8,688 nt of DNA from Eubacterium sp. (GCA_024681495.1 JAILAS010000022.1:1-8688), one strand, 5' to 3'. Shown: positions 1 to 6,475, counted from the first letter of the stretch. Translations and numbers: made by a program. The notes: generated from the letters alone by a model not told the origin.

Positions 1-489
1 AACGACGCGGCGGTGGCTCTCGCCGAATACGTATCGGGCAGCGTCTCGGCCTTTGCGGAACTGATGAACCAGACCGCCACATCCATGGGCGCTACGAACT
101 CACACTTCGTCAACCCCAACGGACTCACGGATCCCGATCACTACACCACGGTATACGATCTCTATCTGATTTTCCATGCCGCGCTTAAGAATCAGGATTT
201 CTATGATTTGATTACCACGACCGAATACACCGCCGAGTATCACGACGCGAGCGGGGCCGCTGTTACCAACAGCTGGCACTCCACCTGCAGATACCTGTCG
301 GGTTCCACGACAGCTCCCGACGGCGTAACGGTGCTGGGCGGAAAAACCGGAACGACCACGGCCGCGGGGTCATGCCTCGTTCTACTTTCGCAGAACTCTG
401 ACGGCGACTCATTTATTTCTGTCGTACTGGCATCGCAGACCAGGGACAATTTGTATATACTAATGAATCAACTTCTCTCTATTGAGTAA
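1..489 (+). CDS. D-alanyl-D-alanine carboxypeptidase (peptidase S11), 3' part only
   Basis: This is the C-terminal 162 residues of a penicillin-binding-protein-type serine peptidase. It trims the terminal D-Ala from peptidoglycan stem peptides outside the membrane. The frame is open from base 1 and starts NDAAVALAEYVSGS; in this family the Asn belongs to the SxN active-site motif (S-G-N-D-A), so the window cuts the gene just inside that motif. The third motif, KTG, is at bases 343-351 in the context VLGGKTGTT. The typical FVNPNGL stretch lies between them (residues 36-42). The nucleophile motif SxxK and the signal peptide lie upstream of the window. Only about 45 residues follow KTG, so there is no separate PBP5-type C-terminal domain and no amphipathic membrane anchor, as in many short Firmicutes S11 enzymes (DacF-like). 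The GTG at base 13 is an internal codon, not a start. The family call is certain; the exact paralogue cannot be given. Confidence 0.93.
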   Translation, partial: NDAAVALAEYVSGSVSAFAELMNQTATSMGATNSHFVNPNGLTDPDHYTTVYDLYLIFHAALKNQDFYDLITTTEYTAEYHDASGAAVTNSWHSTCRYLSGSTTAPDGVTVLGGKTGTTTAAGSCLVLLSQNSDGDSFISVVLASQTRDNLYILMNQLLSIE

Positions 490-504
490 ATTGTCTTGTT
501 TTTT
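445..504 (+). terminator. possible weak intrinsic terminator of the carboxypeptidase gene
   Basis: GACAATTT (445-452) is the perfect complement of AAATTGTC (488-495) and could close a long stem-loop. An inner pairing TACT/AGTA with AAT/ATT would shorten the loop. Six T residues follow (499-504). The stem is AT-rich and overlaps the end of the coding region and the stop codon, so this is only a plausible terminator. The T run also overlaps the -35 box of the next promoter. Confidence 0.35.
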
Positions 505-524
505 ATATACGGATAGACTATAAT
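496..524 (+). promoter_or_regulatory. sigma-70/SigA-type promoter for the P-loop gene
   Basis: There is a consensus -10 box TATAAT at 519-524 and TTGTTT at 496-501 as the -35 box, separated by exactly 17 bases. Transcription would start near 531, giving a leader of about 45 bases before the ATG at 575. It is the only convincing promoter in front of the P-loop/HlyD-like/yggS/sepF group. Confidence 0.7.
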
Positions 525-574
525 TATTTCATAAAATCTTGGGGGCAACCTACCCACATAAGGAGGAGATTGCG

Positions 575-994
575 ATGGTTCAATTAGTTATCGGTGCAAA
601 AGGAAAGGGGAAGACCACTTTTCTTTTGGAAACGGTCGGGAAGAATCTCGACAAGGCAACAGGCAATTCCGTATACGTGGATAATTCTCAAAAACACATG
701 TACGACCTTAGCAACAAAGTACGTCTCATCAATTCCGGTGAATATTCACTCAAAAACAAATACGAATTTATCGGTTTCCTGTGCGGCATAGCCTCGCAAG
801 ACAACGATCTTGAGTATGTCTATATCGACAACCTGATGGTTCAGGCAAACATGGGGATAGACGATCTCGAAGGAACGATCTTAAGGCTTAACGAGTTGGG
901 GGACCTTTTTGATATAAACTTTGTAGTTACGGCCTCGGCCACGGAAGACCAGATTGTAGATTCCATTAAAAAGTTTGTGACTACATCGCTCTAA
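575..994 (+). CDS. small P-loop ATP-binding protein of unknown function
   Basis: A 139-residue cytoplasmic protein with no signal peptide or membrane segment. A Walker A motif lies at the very N terminus (G7-A-K-G-K-G-K13-T14, fitting GxxxxGKT). A hydrophobic strand ending in Asp, YVYIDN at residues 81-86, fits Walker B, and FVVTASAT (116-123) looks like the next core strand with a polar sensor-like end. This is a minimal RecA-like nucleoside triphosphatase fold with nothing appended. In automated annotation such short proteins are often called twitching motility protein PilT or simply ATP-binding protein; I see no pilus context, and the PilT label is not supported. The start at 575 is chosen because AAGGAGGAG (560-568) lies 6 bases upstream; an in-frame ATG at 539 has no ribosome binding site. 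It has its own promoter, is followed by a strong terminator, and precedes a HlyD-like membrane protein and division genes. It is more AT-rich than the genes that follow. Function unknown. Confidence 0.85.
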   Translation: MVQLVIGAKGKGKTTFLLETVGKNLDKATGNSVYVDNSQKHMYDLSNKVRLINSGEYSLKNKYEFIGFLCGIASQDNDLEYVYIDNLMVQANMGIDDLEGTILRLNELGDLFDINFVVTASATEDQIVDSIKKFVTTSL

Positions 995-1016
995 TTTAAA
1001 GAAAATCGTAAATCTT

Positions 1017-1052
1017 GGGGGATTGCCGCCGCACAGCGGCAGTCCTCTTTTT
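1017..1052 (+). terminator. strong intrinsic terminator between the P-loop gene and the HlyD-like gene
   Basis: The arms GGATTGCCGC (1020-1029) and GCGGCAGTCC (1036-1045) pair over 10 bp with one G-U pair and a 6-base loop CGCACA. The stem can extend to 1017-1048 through G-U and G-C pairs. A TTTTT tract (1048-1052) follows. It ends the P-loop transcript, yet the ATG of the next gene lies only 9 bases after the T tract, so that gene needs read-through or a promoter I do not see. Confidence 0.85.
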
Positions 1053-1061
1053 AAGGCTTTT

Positions 1062-2450
1062 ATGACCAATACGAACAGTAACGATAAAAAAATACGAAAA
1101 TTCAGGCCGGCATTAAGATTTAATATCGGCTTTCTTATATTTGCCATCATATTGATTTACATGATGTACTTCATCTTTAGGTACTTCACCACCGAACACG
1201 TCAGCGCCTACATGGTCGAGATGGGCTCGCTGGTACAGGACGATTCCTACACGGGACTCTGCGTCAGGGAGGAGACCGTCGTAAATTCATCCTCCGAGGG
1301 CCTGGTGATCTACTATGCATCGGCGGGAGAGAGGGTAGGAGCACACACGCTCGTGTACTCCATAGACCCCGAAGGAGTGATAAACAGCATTATCGACTCC
1401 GCCGAGGAGCCGTCGTCTTACCTGAACGAGGATAACTACTCCGAGGTCGAGGAGATTTTGACTAACTTCACCTATTCCTACTCGGACATGGATTTCTCCT
1501 CCGTGTATGACCTGAAAAACCGCACAAACAACACTCTGCGTGACGCCATGAACCGCAACGCCCTCGATGCGCTGAGCGATTCTGAGGACGCTTCCTCACT
1601 CGAGCTCAACTACGCGGAGGACGCCGGAATAATCGAGTACTACACCGACGGGTACGAGACATTGAAGGCCGACAACGTGACCGCCTCCATGTTAGACAAA
1701 AGCTCCTACGAATCCATCGCTCTGGAAAGCAATGTGACCATCCCCAAGGGACAGGCGGTGTATAAGCTCGTCACCGACGAATCCTGGCAGGTGGTGATAG
1801 CGGTGAGCGACGAGATGGCGACCCTTCTGGAGGAGGCCGGCACGGTCAACGTAAACTTCACAGACGACCACCAGACCGCCTATGCGACCGTGGAAACCCG
1901 TGAGAGCGAGGGACAGATGCTCGCCATACTTTCGTTCACGAACTCCATGGTGCGTTACGCCGATTCGCGTTATGTCAACCTAAAACTCATACTGGACTCT
2001 TCCACGGGGCTAAAGATTCCCGTAAGCTCAATTACCAATAAGGAATTCGTATTGGTCCCCGAGGAGTACGAGACCAAGGGCGGCGACTCAGACAGCGTCG
2101 GCTTCTACGTGCTTACTACTAGCGAGGACGGAGAGTCTTCGGTTTCTTTCGTATCGCCCACCATCTATTACTGTGCGGACGGCTACGACTACATCGACCC
2201 CGACGAGATTCCCACCGGGTCTGTGCTTCAGAAGGCCGAATCCTCGGAGACCCTCACATTGTCGGAGACGGCGTCTTTGCAGGGAGTGTACTGCATAAAC
2301 AAGGGCTACGCGGTCTTCAAACAGATAAACATTCTGTACAGCAACAGCGAGTACGCCATTGTCGAGGCGGACATGAGCTACGGGCTGTCGCAATACGACT
2401 ACATTGCTCTAGACTCGGACACCATTTCCGAGGGCGAGCTGGTCAACTGA
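1062..2450 (+). CDS. HlyD-like single-pass membrane protein (barrel-sandwich hybrid type)
   Basis: A 462-residue protein with a short basic cytoplasmic tail (KKIRKFRPALR) and one transmembrane helix at about residues 21-42; the rest is predicted outside the cell. Residues 63-100 (YTGLCVREETVV, then EGLVIYYASAGERVGAHTLVY) resemble the first half of the lipoyl-like barrel-sandwich domain of HlyD/membrane-fusion proteins. A Ser/Asp/Glu-rich helical stretch follows, then beta-rich segments including LKIPVSSI, a typical HlyD-family strand. The C-terminal region ends with GLSQYDYIALDS. The extracytoplasmic part is very acidic. No ABC or RND transporter gene lies nearby, so an efflux role is not supported; the neighbours (carboxypeptidase, yggS, sepF) point to envelope or division work, which is inference. 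The ATG at 1062 is preferred: it has a weak AAGG (1053-1056) 5 bases upstream and starts a normal membrane protein, whereas the in-frame TTG at 1023 lies inside the terminator stem. Eleven bases separate its stop from yggS. Confidence 0.8.
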   Translation: MTNTNSNDKKIRKFRPALRFNIGFLIFAIILIYMMYFIFRYFTTEHVSAYMVEMGSLVQDDSYTGLCVREETVVNSSSEGLVIYYASAGERVGAHTLVYSIDPEGVINSIIDSAEEPSSYLNEDNYSEVEEILTNFTYSYSDMDFSSVYDLKNRTNNTLRDAMNRNALDALSDSEDASSLELNYAEDAGIIEYYTDGYETLKADNVTASMLDKSSYESIALESNVTIPKGQAVYKLVTDESWQVVIAVSDEMATLLEEAGTVNVNFTDDHQTAYATVETRESEGQMLAILSFTNSMVRYADSRYVNLKLILDSSTGLKIPVSSITNKEFVLVPEEYETKGGDSDSVGFYVLTTSEDGESSVSFVSPTIYYCADGYDYIDPDEIPTGSVLQKAESSETLTLSETASLQGVYCINKGYAVFKQINILYSNSEYAIVEADMSYGLSQYDYIALDSDTISEGELVN

Positions 2451-2461
2451 AAGGAGTTAAC

Positions 2462-3154
2462 ATGCTTAAGGACAACTACAAGACAGTGTTAAAAAATATA
2501 GAAGATGCCTGCCGGAGGGTGGGCCGAGATCCGGACGAAGTGACGCTCATAAGCGTATCCAAAACCAAGCCCGTCGAGGACATCCGCGACGTCTACGAAG
2601 GCGGCTGCAGGGACTTCGGAGAGAACAAGGTTCAGGAGATAGTTAAGAAGGTTCCGGAGCTTCCTGACGACATCCGCTGGCACATGATAGGACACCTCCA
2701 GACCAACAAGGTCAAGCAGGTAATCGACAAAGCTTGCCTCATTCACTCTGTCGATTCGGTTCATCTGGCCGAAGAGATCGAAAAGCAGGCTGCCCGACTG
2801 GATATGACCGTAGATATCCTCCTCGAGGTCAACATTGCCCGCGAGGAAACGAAGTTTGGAATGATGAAGTCCGAGGCCATAGACATGGTGAAGGAGATAG
2901 CGGGATTTCCGCATATCAGAATCGTGGGCCTGATGACGATAGCGCCATATGTTGACGATCCGGAAAATAATCGTCCAATATTTCGTGCTTTGAAGGATTT
3001 ATCTGTTGACATAATGAAGGAAAACATTGATAATGTCAGTATGGGTGTTATCTCTATGGGTATGTCCAATGACTACGTTGTTGCAGTCGAGGAAGGTGCC
3101 ACACTTGTAAGGGTTGGAACATCCATTTTCGGAGAGCGCAATTACGCAATTTAA
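2462..3154 (+). CDS. yggS: YggS/YlmE family pyridoxal-phosphate homeostasis protein
   Basis: A 230-residue single-domain PLP-binding TIM-barrel protein of the YggS/PROSC family. It has no known enzymatic turnover and is thought to hold and deliver pyridoxal 5'-phosphate and to balance amino and keto acid pools. Family signatures seen: SVSKTKP (residues 31-37) with K34 as the PLP-linking lysine (equivalent to K36 of the E. coli protein), FGEN (52-55), WHMIGHLQTNK (73-83), GLMTI (156-160), SMGMSNDY (198-205) and VRVGTSIFG (216-224). Length is normal for the family. The start has AAGGAG (2451-2456) 5 bases upstream, directly after the HlyD-like stop codon, so the two are cotranscribed. The gene order yggS-sepF matches ylmE-ylmF of Bacillus subtilis and many Gram-positives. 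Oddity: the last third of the gene is clearly more AT-rich and uses different synonymous codons than the first two thirds. Confidence 0.96.
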   Translation: MLKDNYKTVLKNIEDACRRVGRDPDEVTLISVSKTKPVEDIRDVYEGGCRDFGENKVQEIVKKVPELPDDIRWHMIGHLQTNKVKQVIDKACLIHSVDSVHLAEEIEKQAARLDMTVDILLEVNIAREETKFGMMKSEAIDMVKEIAGFPHIRIVGLMTIAPYVDDPENNRPIFRALKDLSVDIMKENIDNVSMGVISMGMSNDYVVAVEEGATLVRVGTSIFGERNYAI

Positions 3155-3183
3155 ATCATAAATATAGAAAACGGGAGAATCAC

Positions 3184-3696
3184 ATGGGTTTTATAGATAA
3201 ATTTTTAAATGTAATGAATCTTAATCCGGAGGACGATGAGGCCGGTTACTACGACGATGACTACATCGATGACGAGCCCGTAGATGAAGAGCCTAAGAAA
3301 CCCAGGCTGTTTTCGTCTTCCAAGGAGGAGAGTTCCACTCGAGCGAGAGAGACGTCTTCCCCTTCGAAGATTTTGCCCATAAGATCCAGCAGAAAGCAGG
3401 TGACAGAAGACGTGGAAGTATGCATAATCAAGCCCAAATCAATAGAGGATGCCAGAGAGATTTCGGAGACTCTGCTGAACAACAGGACGGTGTTCCTTAA
3501 CATGGAAGGAGTAAACCTGGACGTGGCACAGCGCATCATCGACTTCACATCCGGTTCCTGCTTCGCCATGGGCGGTAACCTCCAGAAGGTTTCGAACTAC
3601 ATCTTCATCCTCACTCCTCCCAACGTGGAGATTTCAGGGGACATTGATGACCTGCTTGGAAGCTTCGAAAATTCACCCATCCAGACGGACCTTTGA
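3184..3696 (+). CDS. sepF: cell division protein SepF
   Basis: SepF is a membrane-associated protein that polymerises into rings or arcs, binds the FtsZ C-terminal tail and supports septum formation; it can act as an FtsA-like anchor. The 170 residues show the standard layout. There is an N-terminal amphipathic membrane-targeting helix (MGFIDKFLNVMN), a low-complexity acidic linker (about 16-37), a Ser/Arg/Lys-rich segment (about 42-72), and the C-terminal SepF domain at about 77-146. That domain carries VEVCIIKPKSIEDA, TVFLNMEGV, AQRIIDFTSG, FAMGGNLQKVSNYIFILTPPNV, all close to the family pattern. A GGGAG site (3173-3177) is 6 bases before the ATG. It sits 29 bases after yggS in the same transcript and is followed by an intrinsic terminator, which marks the 3' end of the division group. 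Confidence 0.97.
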   Translation: MGFIDKFLNVMNLNPEDDEAGYYDDDYIDDEPVDEEPKKPRLFSSSKEESSTRARETSSPSKILPIRSSRKQVTEDVEVCIIKPKSIEDAREISETLLNNRTVFLNMEGVNLDVAQRIIDFTSGSCFAMGGNLQKVSNYIFILTPPNVEISGDIDDLLGSFENSPIQTDL

Positions 3697-3724
3697 TGGG
3701 CGGTATAGATATCTAAAGTTTATT

Positions 3725-3753
3725 ACCTCGCGTCACAGGCGCGAGGTTTTTCT
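3725..3753 (+). terminator. intrinsic terminator after sepF, immediately before aroB
   Basis: ACCTCGCG (3725-3732) pairs perfectly with CGCGAGGT (3740-3747) around a 7-base loop, followed by TTTTT and CT (3747-3753). It would end the sepF transcript. The ribosome binding site of aroB (AAGGGAG) begins 3 bases after the T tract, so aroB is either read through from sepF or driven by a promoter I cannot identify. Confidence 0.8.
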
Positions 3754-3767
3754 AAGGGAGAAAAAAT

Positions 3768-4895
3768 ATGACAACACCACTTCACGTAAAATACGACGGA
3801 CAGGTCATCTACGACATTGTCTTTAAGAAGGATTTTACCGGCCTCGGATCGTGCATCAAAGACGCAGGACTCTCGCCCAAGAGAATCATGATTGTGATGG
3901 ACTCGAACGTCGCCGGCATATACTGCGACGAGGTTAAGGGCGCGCTTTCGCCGCTCTTCGACGAGGTACACACCTGGGTGTTCCCTGCGGGAGAGAGCCA
4001 CAAGAACCTCTCGACGGTCGAGGGGCTCTACGAGGAACTCATCGTAAAGCACTTCGACAGGAAGGACCTTCTGGTTGCCCTCGGGGGCGGAGTCACCGGA
4101 GATCTCACCGGATTCACGGCCGCTACATATCTTCGCGGTATATCATTCGTGCAGGTTCCCACCTCATTGCTCTCCATGACGGACAGTTCCGTGGGCGGAA
4201 AAACCGGCGTGGACTTCAGGGCCTACAAGAACATGGTTGGCGCCTTCTACATGCCCAGGCTCGTATACATGAACACCTCCGTATTGAGGAGCCTTCCCAA
4301 GCGTGAGTTCGCCGGCGGCATGGGCGAGGTGATAAAGCACGGCATCATCTTCGATAACGATTTTCTCACCTTCCTGCACGACAATGCGGATGCCATCAAA
4401 GCTCTCGACGACGATGTCATCACTCAGACCGTAAAAAAGAGCTGCGACTTCAAGAGAATAATAGTGGAAGAGGACCCCACGGAGCAGGGGATTCGCGCCA
4501 CATTGAACTTCGGACACACCATAGGGCACGCCATCGAGAAGCTCCTTGACTTCAAGCTTCTCCACGGCGAATGCGTGGCCATCGGATCGAACGCCGCCCT
4601 CTATATCTGCGCCCAAAAGGGCCTTATTTCCGACGAGGATTACGCCCGTGCGCTCGAGCTCTTCCGCGAGTTCGATCTCCCCGTGTGCGTATATGAAAGC
4701 CCCGGGGTTTCATCGGCTGACATAGAGAGAATCACGCCCGAACTTGTCTTAGAGACCATGCTTTCCGATAAAAAGACGCTGGCCGGCCGCATCAGGTTCA
4801 TATTGCTCAGGAAGATGGGAGAGGCCTACATAGACAGCTCGCTCACCGATGAGGAGCTCACGGGGGCCATTAAGGCGGTGCTGTATGAGAACTAA
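3768..4895 (+). CDS. aroB: 3-dehydroquinate synthase
   Basis: Second enzyme of the shikimate pathway: converts 3-deoxy-D-arabino-heptulosonate 7-phosphate to 3-dehydroquinate with NAD+ and a divalent metal (usually Zn), in the cytoplasm. Family motifs are seen in order: MDSNVAG (44-50), PAGESHKNL (73-81), LGGGVTGDLTGF in the NAD site (105-116), YLRGISFVQVPTSLL (121-135), DSSVGGKTGVDF (139-150), AGGMGEVIKHG (182-192) and LNFGHTIGHAIE (246-257). The likely metal ligands are E187, H250 and H266, spaced as in characterised enzymes. At 375 residues it is slightly longer than the usual 340-370. AAGGGAG (3754-3760) lies 7 bases before the ATG. No other aro gene is in the window; instead aroB heads a unit with lspA and rluD, and its last 11 bases overlap lspA. 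The identification is firm. Confidence 0.97.
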   Translation: MTTPLHVKYDGQVIYDIVFKKDFTGLGSCIKDAGLSPKRIMIVMDSNVAGIYCDEVKGALSPLFDEVHTWVFPAGESHKNLSTVEGLYEELIVKHFDRKDLLVALGGGVTGDLTGFTAATYLRGISFVQVPTSLLSMTDSSVGGKTGVDFRAYKNMVGAFYMPRLVYMNTSVLRSLPKREFAGGMGEVIKHGIIFDNDFLTFLHDNADAIKALDDDVITQTVKKSCDFKRIIVEEDPTEQGIRATLNFGHTIGHAIEKLLDFKLLHGECVAIGSNAALYICAQKGLISDEDYARALELFREFDLPVCVYESPGVSSADIERITPELVLETMLSDKKTLAGRIRFILLRKMGEAYIDSSLTDEELTGAIKAVLYEN

Positions 4896-5409
4896 TGGCA
4901 GGTCCCTGCTCTACGGGGTTGTAAGCCTCGTTGCAGCATTTATCCTTATCGTAATCGACCAGGCCCTTAAGGCACTCGCCGTAAGTGTCCTTAAAGACAA
5001 GGACCCGGTTATCGTAATCGACGGCGTGTTCGAGTTCTTTTACCTGGAAAACCGGGGCGCGGCTTTCGGCGTATTCCAGGGCGCGCGCATCTTCTTCATC
5101 GTGCTGACCGTGGCCATTTGTGCCCTGGCGGTGTACGCACTGATAAAGACGCCCGTCGGCAGACACTTTCTTGTGTTTCGTATAACGCTGGTACTTCTGA
5201 TTGCCGGCGCAGTCGGCAACTTCATTGACCGGCTGGCTAACGGATATGTAATAGACTTTCTGTATTTTAAGCTCATCGATTTCCCGGTGTTCAATTTCGC
5301 GGATATCTGCGTGACATTCGCCGAGATATTGCTGATTCTGGACATACTTTTCATCTACAGTTCCGACGATCTTAAGGAGGTGTTCGGACTCCATGGCGAA
5401 GAAAGATAA
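4885..5409 (+). CDS. lspA: lipoprotein signal peptidase (signal peptidase II)
   Basis: An aspartyl protease of the inner membrane that removes the signal peptide from lipid-modified prolipoproteins after Lgt action. The 174-residue product has four hydrophobic helices (about 9-33, 68-87, 96-114 and 141-158). It carries the conserved ENRGAAFGVF (55-64), GAVGNFIDRLANGYVIDF (108-125) and FPVFNFADI (133-141). The catalytic aspartates are expected to be D124 (in VIDF) and D140 (in FAD). The ATG at 4885 overlaps the aroB stop by 11 bases, with AAGG (4872-4875) upstream inside aroB. In-frame upstream codons give an Arg-rich extension without homology-like features, so the shorter start is preferred. 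The short charged tail (about 159-174) contains the full ribosome binding site of rluD. lspA followed by an rluD-type gene is the same order as in Bacillus subtilis. Confidence 0.96.
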   Translation: MRTNGRSLLYGVVSLVAAFILIVIDQALKALAVSVLKDKDPVIVIDGVFEFFYLENRGAAFGVFQGARIFFIVLTVAICALAVYALIKTPVGRHFLVFRITLVLLIAGAVGNFIDRLANGYVIDFLYFKLIDFPVFNFADICVTFAEILLILDILFIYSSDDLKEVFGLHGEER

Positions 5410-6367
5410 GATAAACACCAAATTGACGGACGAAGGGATCTTCGAGGGCACAGACCACAGCACGTTGGAGGTGGGCTCCGAGGGCGGCTTGGGGCGTTTA
5501 GACGCATATCTTACCGCGCAGTTCCCCGACAGGACCCGCAATTTCTTTAAGAAGCTCATCGACGATGGGCTGATTTTGCTGAACGAAAAGAAGGTGAAGG
5601 CGGGAGAGAAGGTCTCACCCGGGGACAAGATAGACCTCTACATCCCCAGGCCCGTGGAGTCGCAGATTCTCCCGCAGGACATACCGCTCGACATTCTGTA
5701 CGAGGACGACGACCTCCTGGTAGTAAACAAGCCCAAGGGCATGGTGGTCCATCCCGCGCCCGGACACGCCGAGGGAACGCTCGTGAACGCCCTCATGCAT
5801 CACTGCATGGGGAGCCTGTCCGGCATAAACGGCGAGATGCGGCCCGGTATCGTCCACAGGATCGACAGGGACACGACAGGGGCGCTCGTTGTTGCCAAAA
5901 ACGACGAGGCGCACCTTAAGCTCTCCGAGCAGATCAAGGCGCACAGCATGAACCGAATCTACGTGGGATTCGTCGCCGGAAACGTAAAAGAGGACGAAGG
6001 AACGGTCGAGTCCACCATCGGGCGGCACCCGCTCGACAGGAAGAAGATGGCGATGAACGTCAAAAACGGCAAAGACGCGGTGACTCACTACAGGGTTCTG
6101 GAGAGATTCCGCTCCGGGGCGGCCACGTACATGGAGTTTAGGCTCGAGACCGGGCGCACGCACCAGATCAGGGTGCATATGACGTCGCTCCACCATCCGT
6201 TGCTGGGCGATCCCGTCTACGGGTCGGGGAAGAATCCCTACCACCTGGAGGGACAGGCCCTGCACGCCAGGTCGCTCGGTTTCATACACCCGCGGACCGG
6301 CGAATACATGGAGTTCGAGGCGCCTCTTCCCGATTATTTCAACAAGCTGTTTAACGTTTTTCGATAG
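5393..6367 (+). CDS. rluD: RluA/RluD-family 23S rRNA pseudouridine synthase
   Basis: It converts uridines in large-subunit rRNA to pseudouridine; by neighbourhood it matches B. subtilis ylyB (RluD-like, next to lspA). The 324 residues show an S4 RNA-binding domain at about 33-86 (GRLDAYL, FFKKLIDDGLILLNEKKVKAG, PGDKIDLYIP). The catalytic domain follows from about 97 with LYEDDDLLVVNKPKGMVVHP (102-121) and the active-site motif GIVHRIDRDTTGALVVAKN. D158 (in HRID) is the catalytic aspartate. RLETGRTHQIRVHM, near residue 255, is another family signature. A 32-residue acidic N-terminal extension precedes the S4 domain. The ATG at 5393 overlaps lspA by 17 bases; AAGGAGGTG (5374-5382) lies 10 bases before it, a slightly long spacing. 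No clear terminator follows the TAG. The target uridine cannot be read from sequence, so the rluD symbol means subfamily resemblance only. Confidence 0.92.
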   Translation: MAKKDKINTKLTDEGIFEGTDHSTLEVGSEGGLGRLDAYLTAQFPDRTRNFFKKLIDDGLILLNEKKVKAGEKVSPGDKIDLYIPRPVESQILPQDIPLDILYEDDDLLVVNKPKGMVVHPAPGHAEGTLVNALMHHCMGSLSGINGEMRPGIVHRIDRDTTGALVVAKNDEAHLKLSEQIKAHSMNRIYVGFVAGNVKEDEGTVESTIGRHPLDRKKMAMNVKNGKDAVTHYRVLERFRSGAATYMEFRLETGRTHQIRVHMTSLHHPLLGDPVYGSGKNPYHLEGQALHARSLGFIHPRTGEYMEFEAPLPDYFNKLFNVFR

Positions 6368-6379
6368 TTATTGATAAAT

Positions 6380-6465
6380 AATTGTCAAATATTGCGTACA
6401 ATTTTCCGACAAAGTTCGTCTGTTTATTATCAAACGATGTTTTTGCTTGACAATTCTCCGATTGT
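6380..6465. repeat. direct and inverted repeats upstream of and over the SDR promoter
   Basis: Two copies of TTGC..ACAATTYTCCGA occur at 6392-6409 and 6443-6461 (11 of 12 identical in the ACAATTYTCCGA core, 52 bases apart). A perfect 9-bp inverted repeat AATTGTCAA (6380-6388) / TTGACAATT (6447-6455) also links the two ends. ACAAT-N6-ATTGT (6450-6465) forms a small dyad between the -35 and -10 boxes, and ATTG-N4-CAAT lies at 6391-6402. These are plausible binding sites for a regulator; no known operator consensus was recognised. Confidence 0.5.
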
Positions 6466-6475
6466 TTTGCATTAT
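6447..6475 (+). promoter_or_regulatory. sigma-70/SigA-type promoter for the SDR gene
   Basis: A consensus -35 box TTGACA (6447-6452), a 17-base spacer and CATTAT (6470-6475) as the -10 box; reading ATTATT with an 18-base spacer and a preceding TG is an alternative. Transcription would start near 6481-6483, leaving a leader of about 40 bases. The flanks are AT-rich, consistent with a strong promoter for an apparently well-expressed gene. Confidence 0.75.

Noticed and set aside
575..994. Reading the P-loop protein as PilT twitching motility ATPase
   Set aside because: At 139 residues it has only Walker A and B elements, lacks the PilT Asp and His boxes and N-terminal domain, and no pilus genes are nearby.
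1023..1061. Upstream TTG start that would lengthen the HlyD-like protein by 13 residues
   Set aside because: The added codons fall inside the terminator stem-loop, and the only G-rich run upstream is too close to serve as a ribosome binding site.
3643..3671. Promoter for aroB within the end of sepF (TTGATG, 17 bases, GAAAAT)
   Set aside because: Both boxes match consensus at only four of six positions and lie in coding sequence; too weak to report as a feature.
4870..5628. Minus-strand frame of 252 codons across lspA and the start of rluD
   Set aside because: It is antisense to two well-identified genes, and its product shows no family features.
6368..6446. Terminator after rluD
   Set aside because: Only short AT-rich inverted repeats are present, with no stable stem followed by a T run, so no terminator was called.
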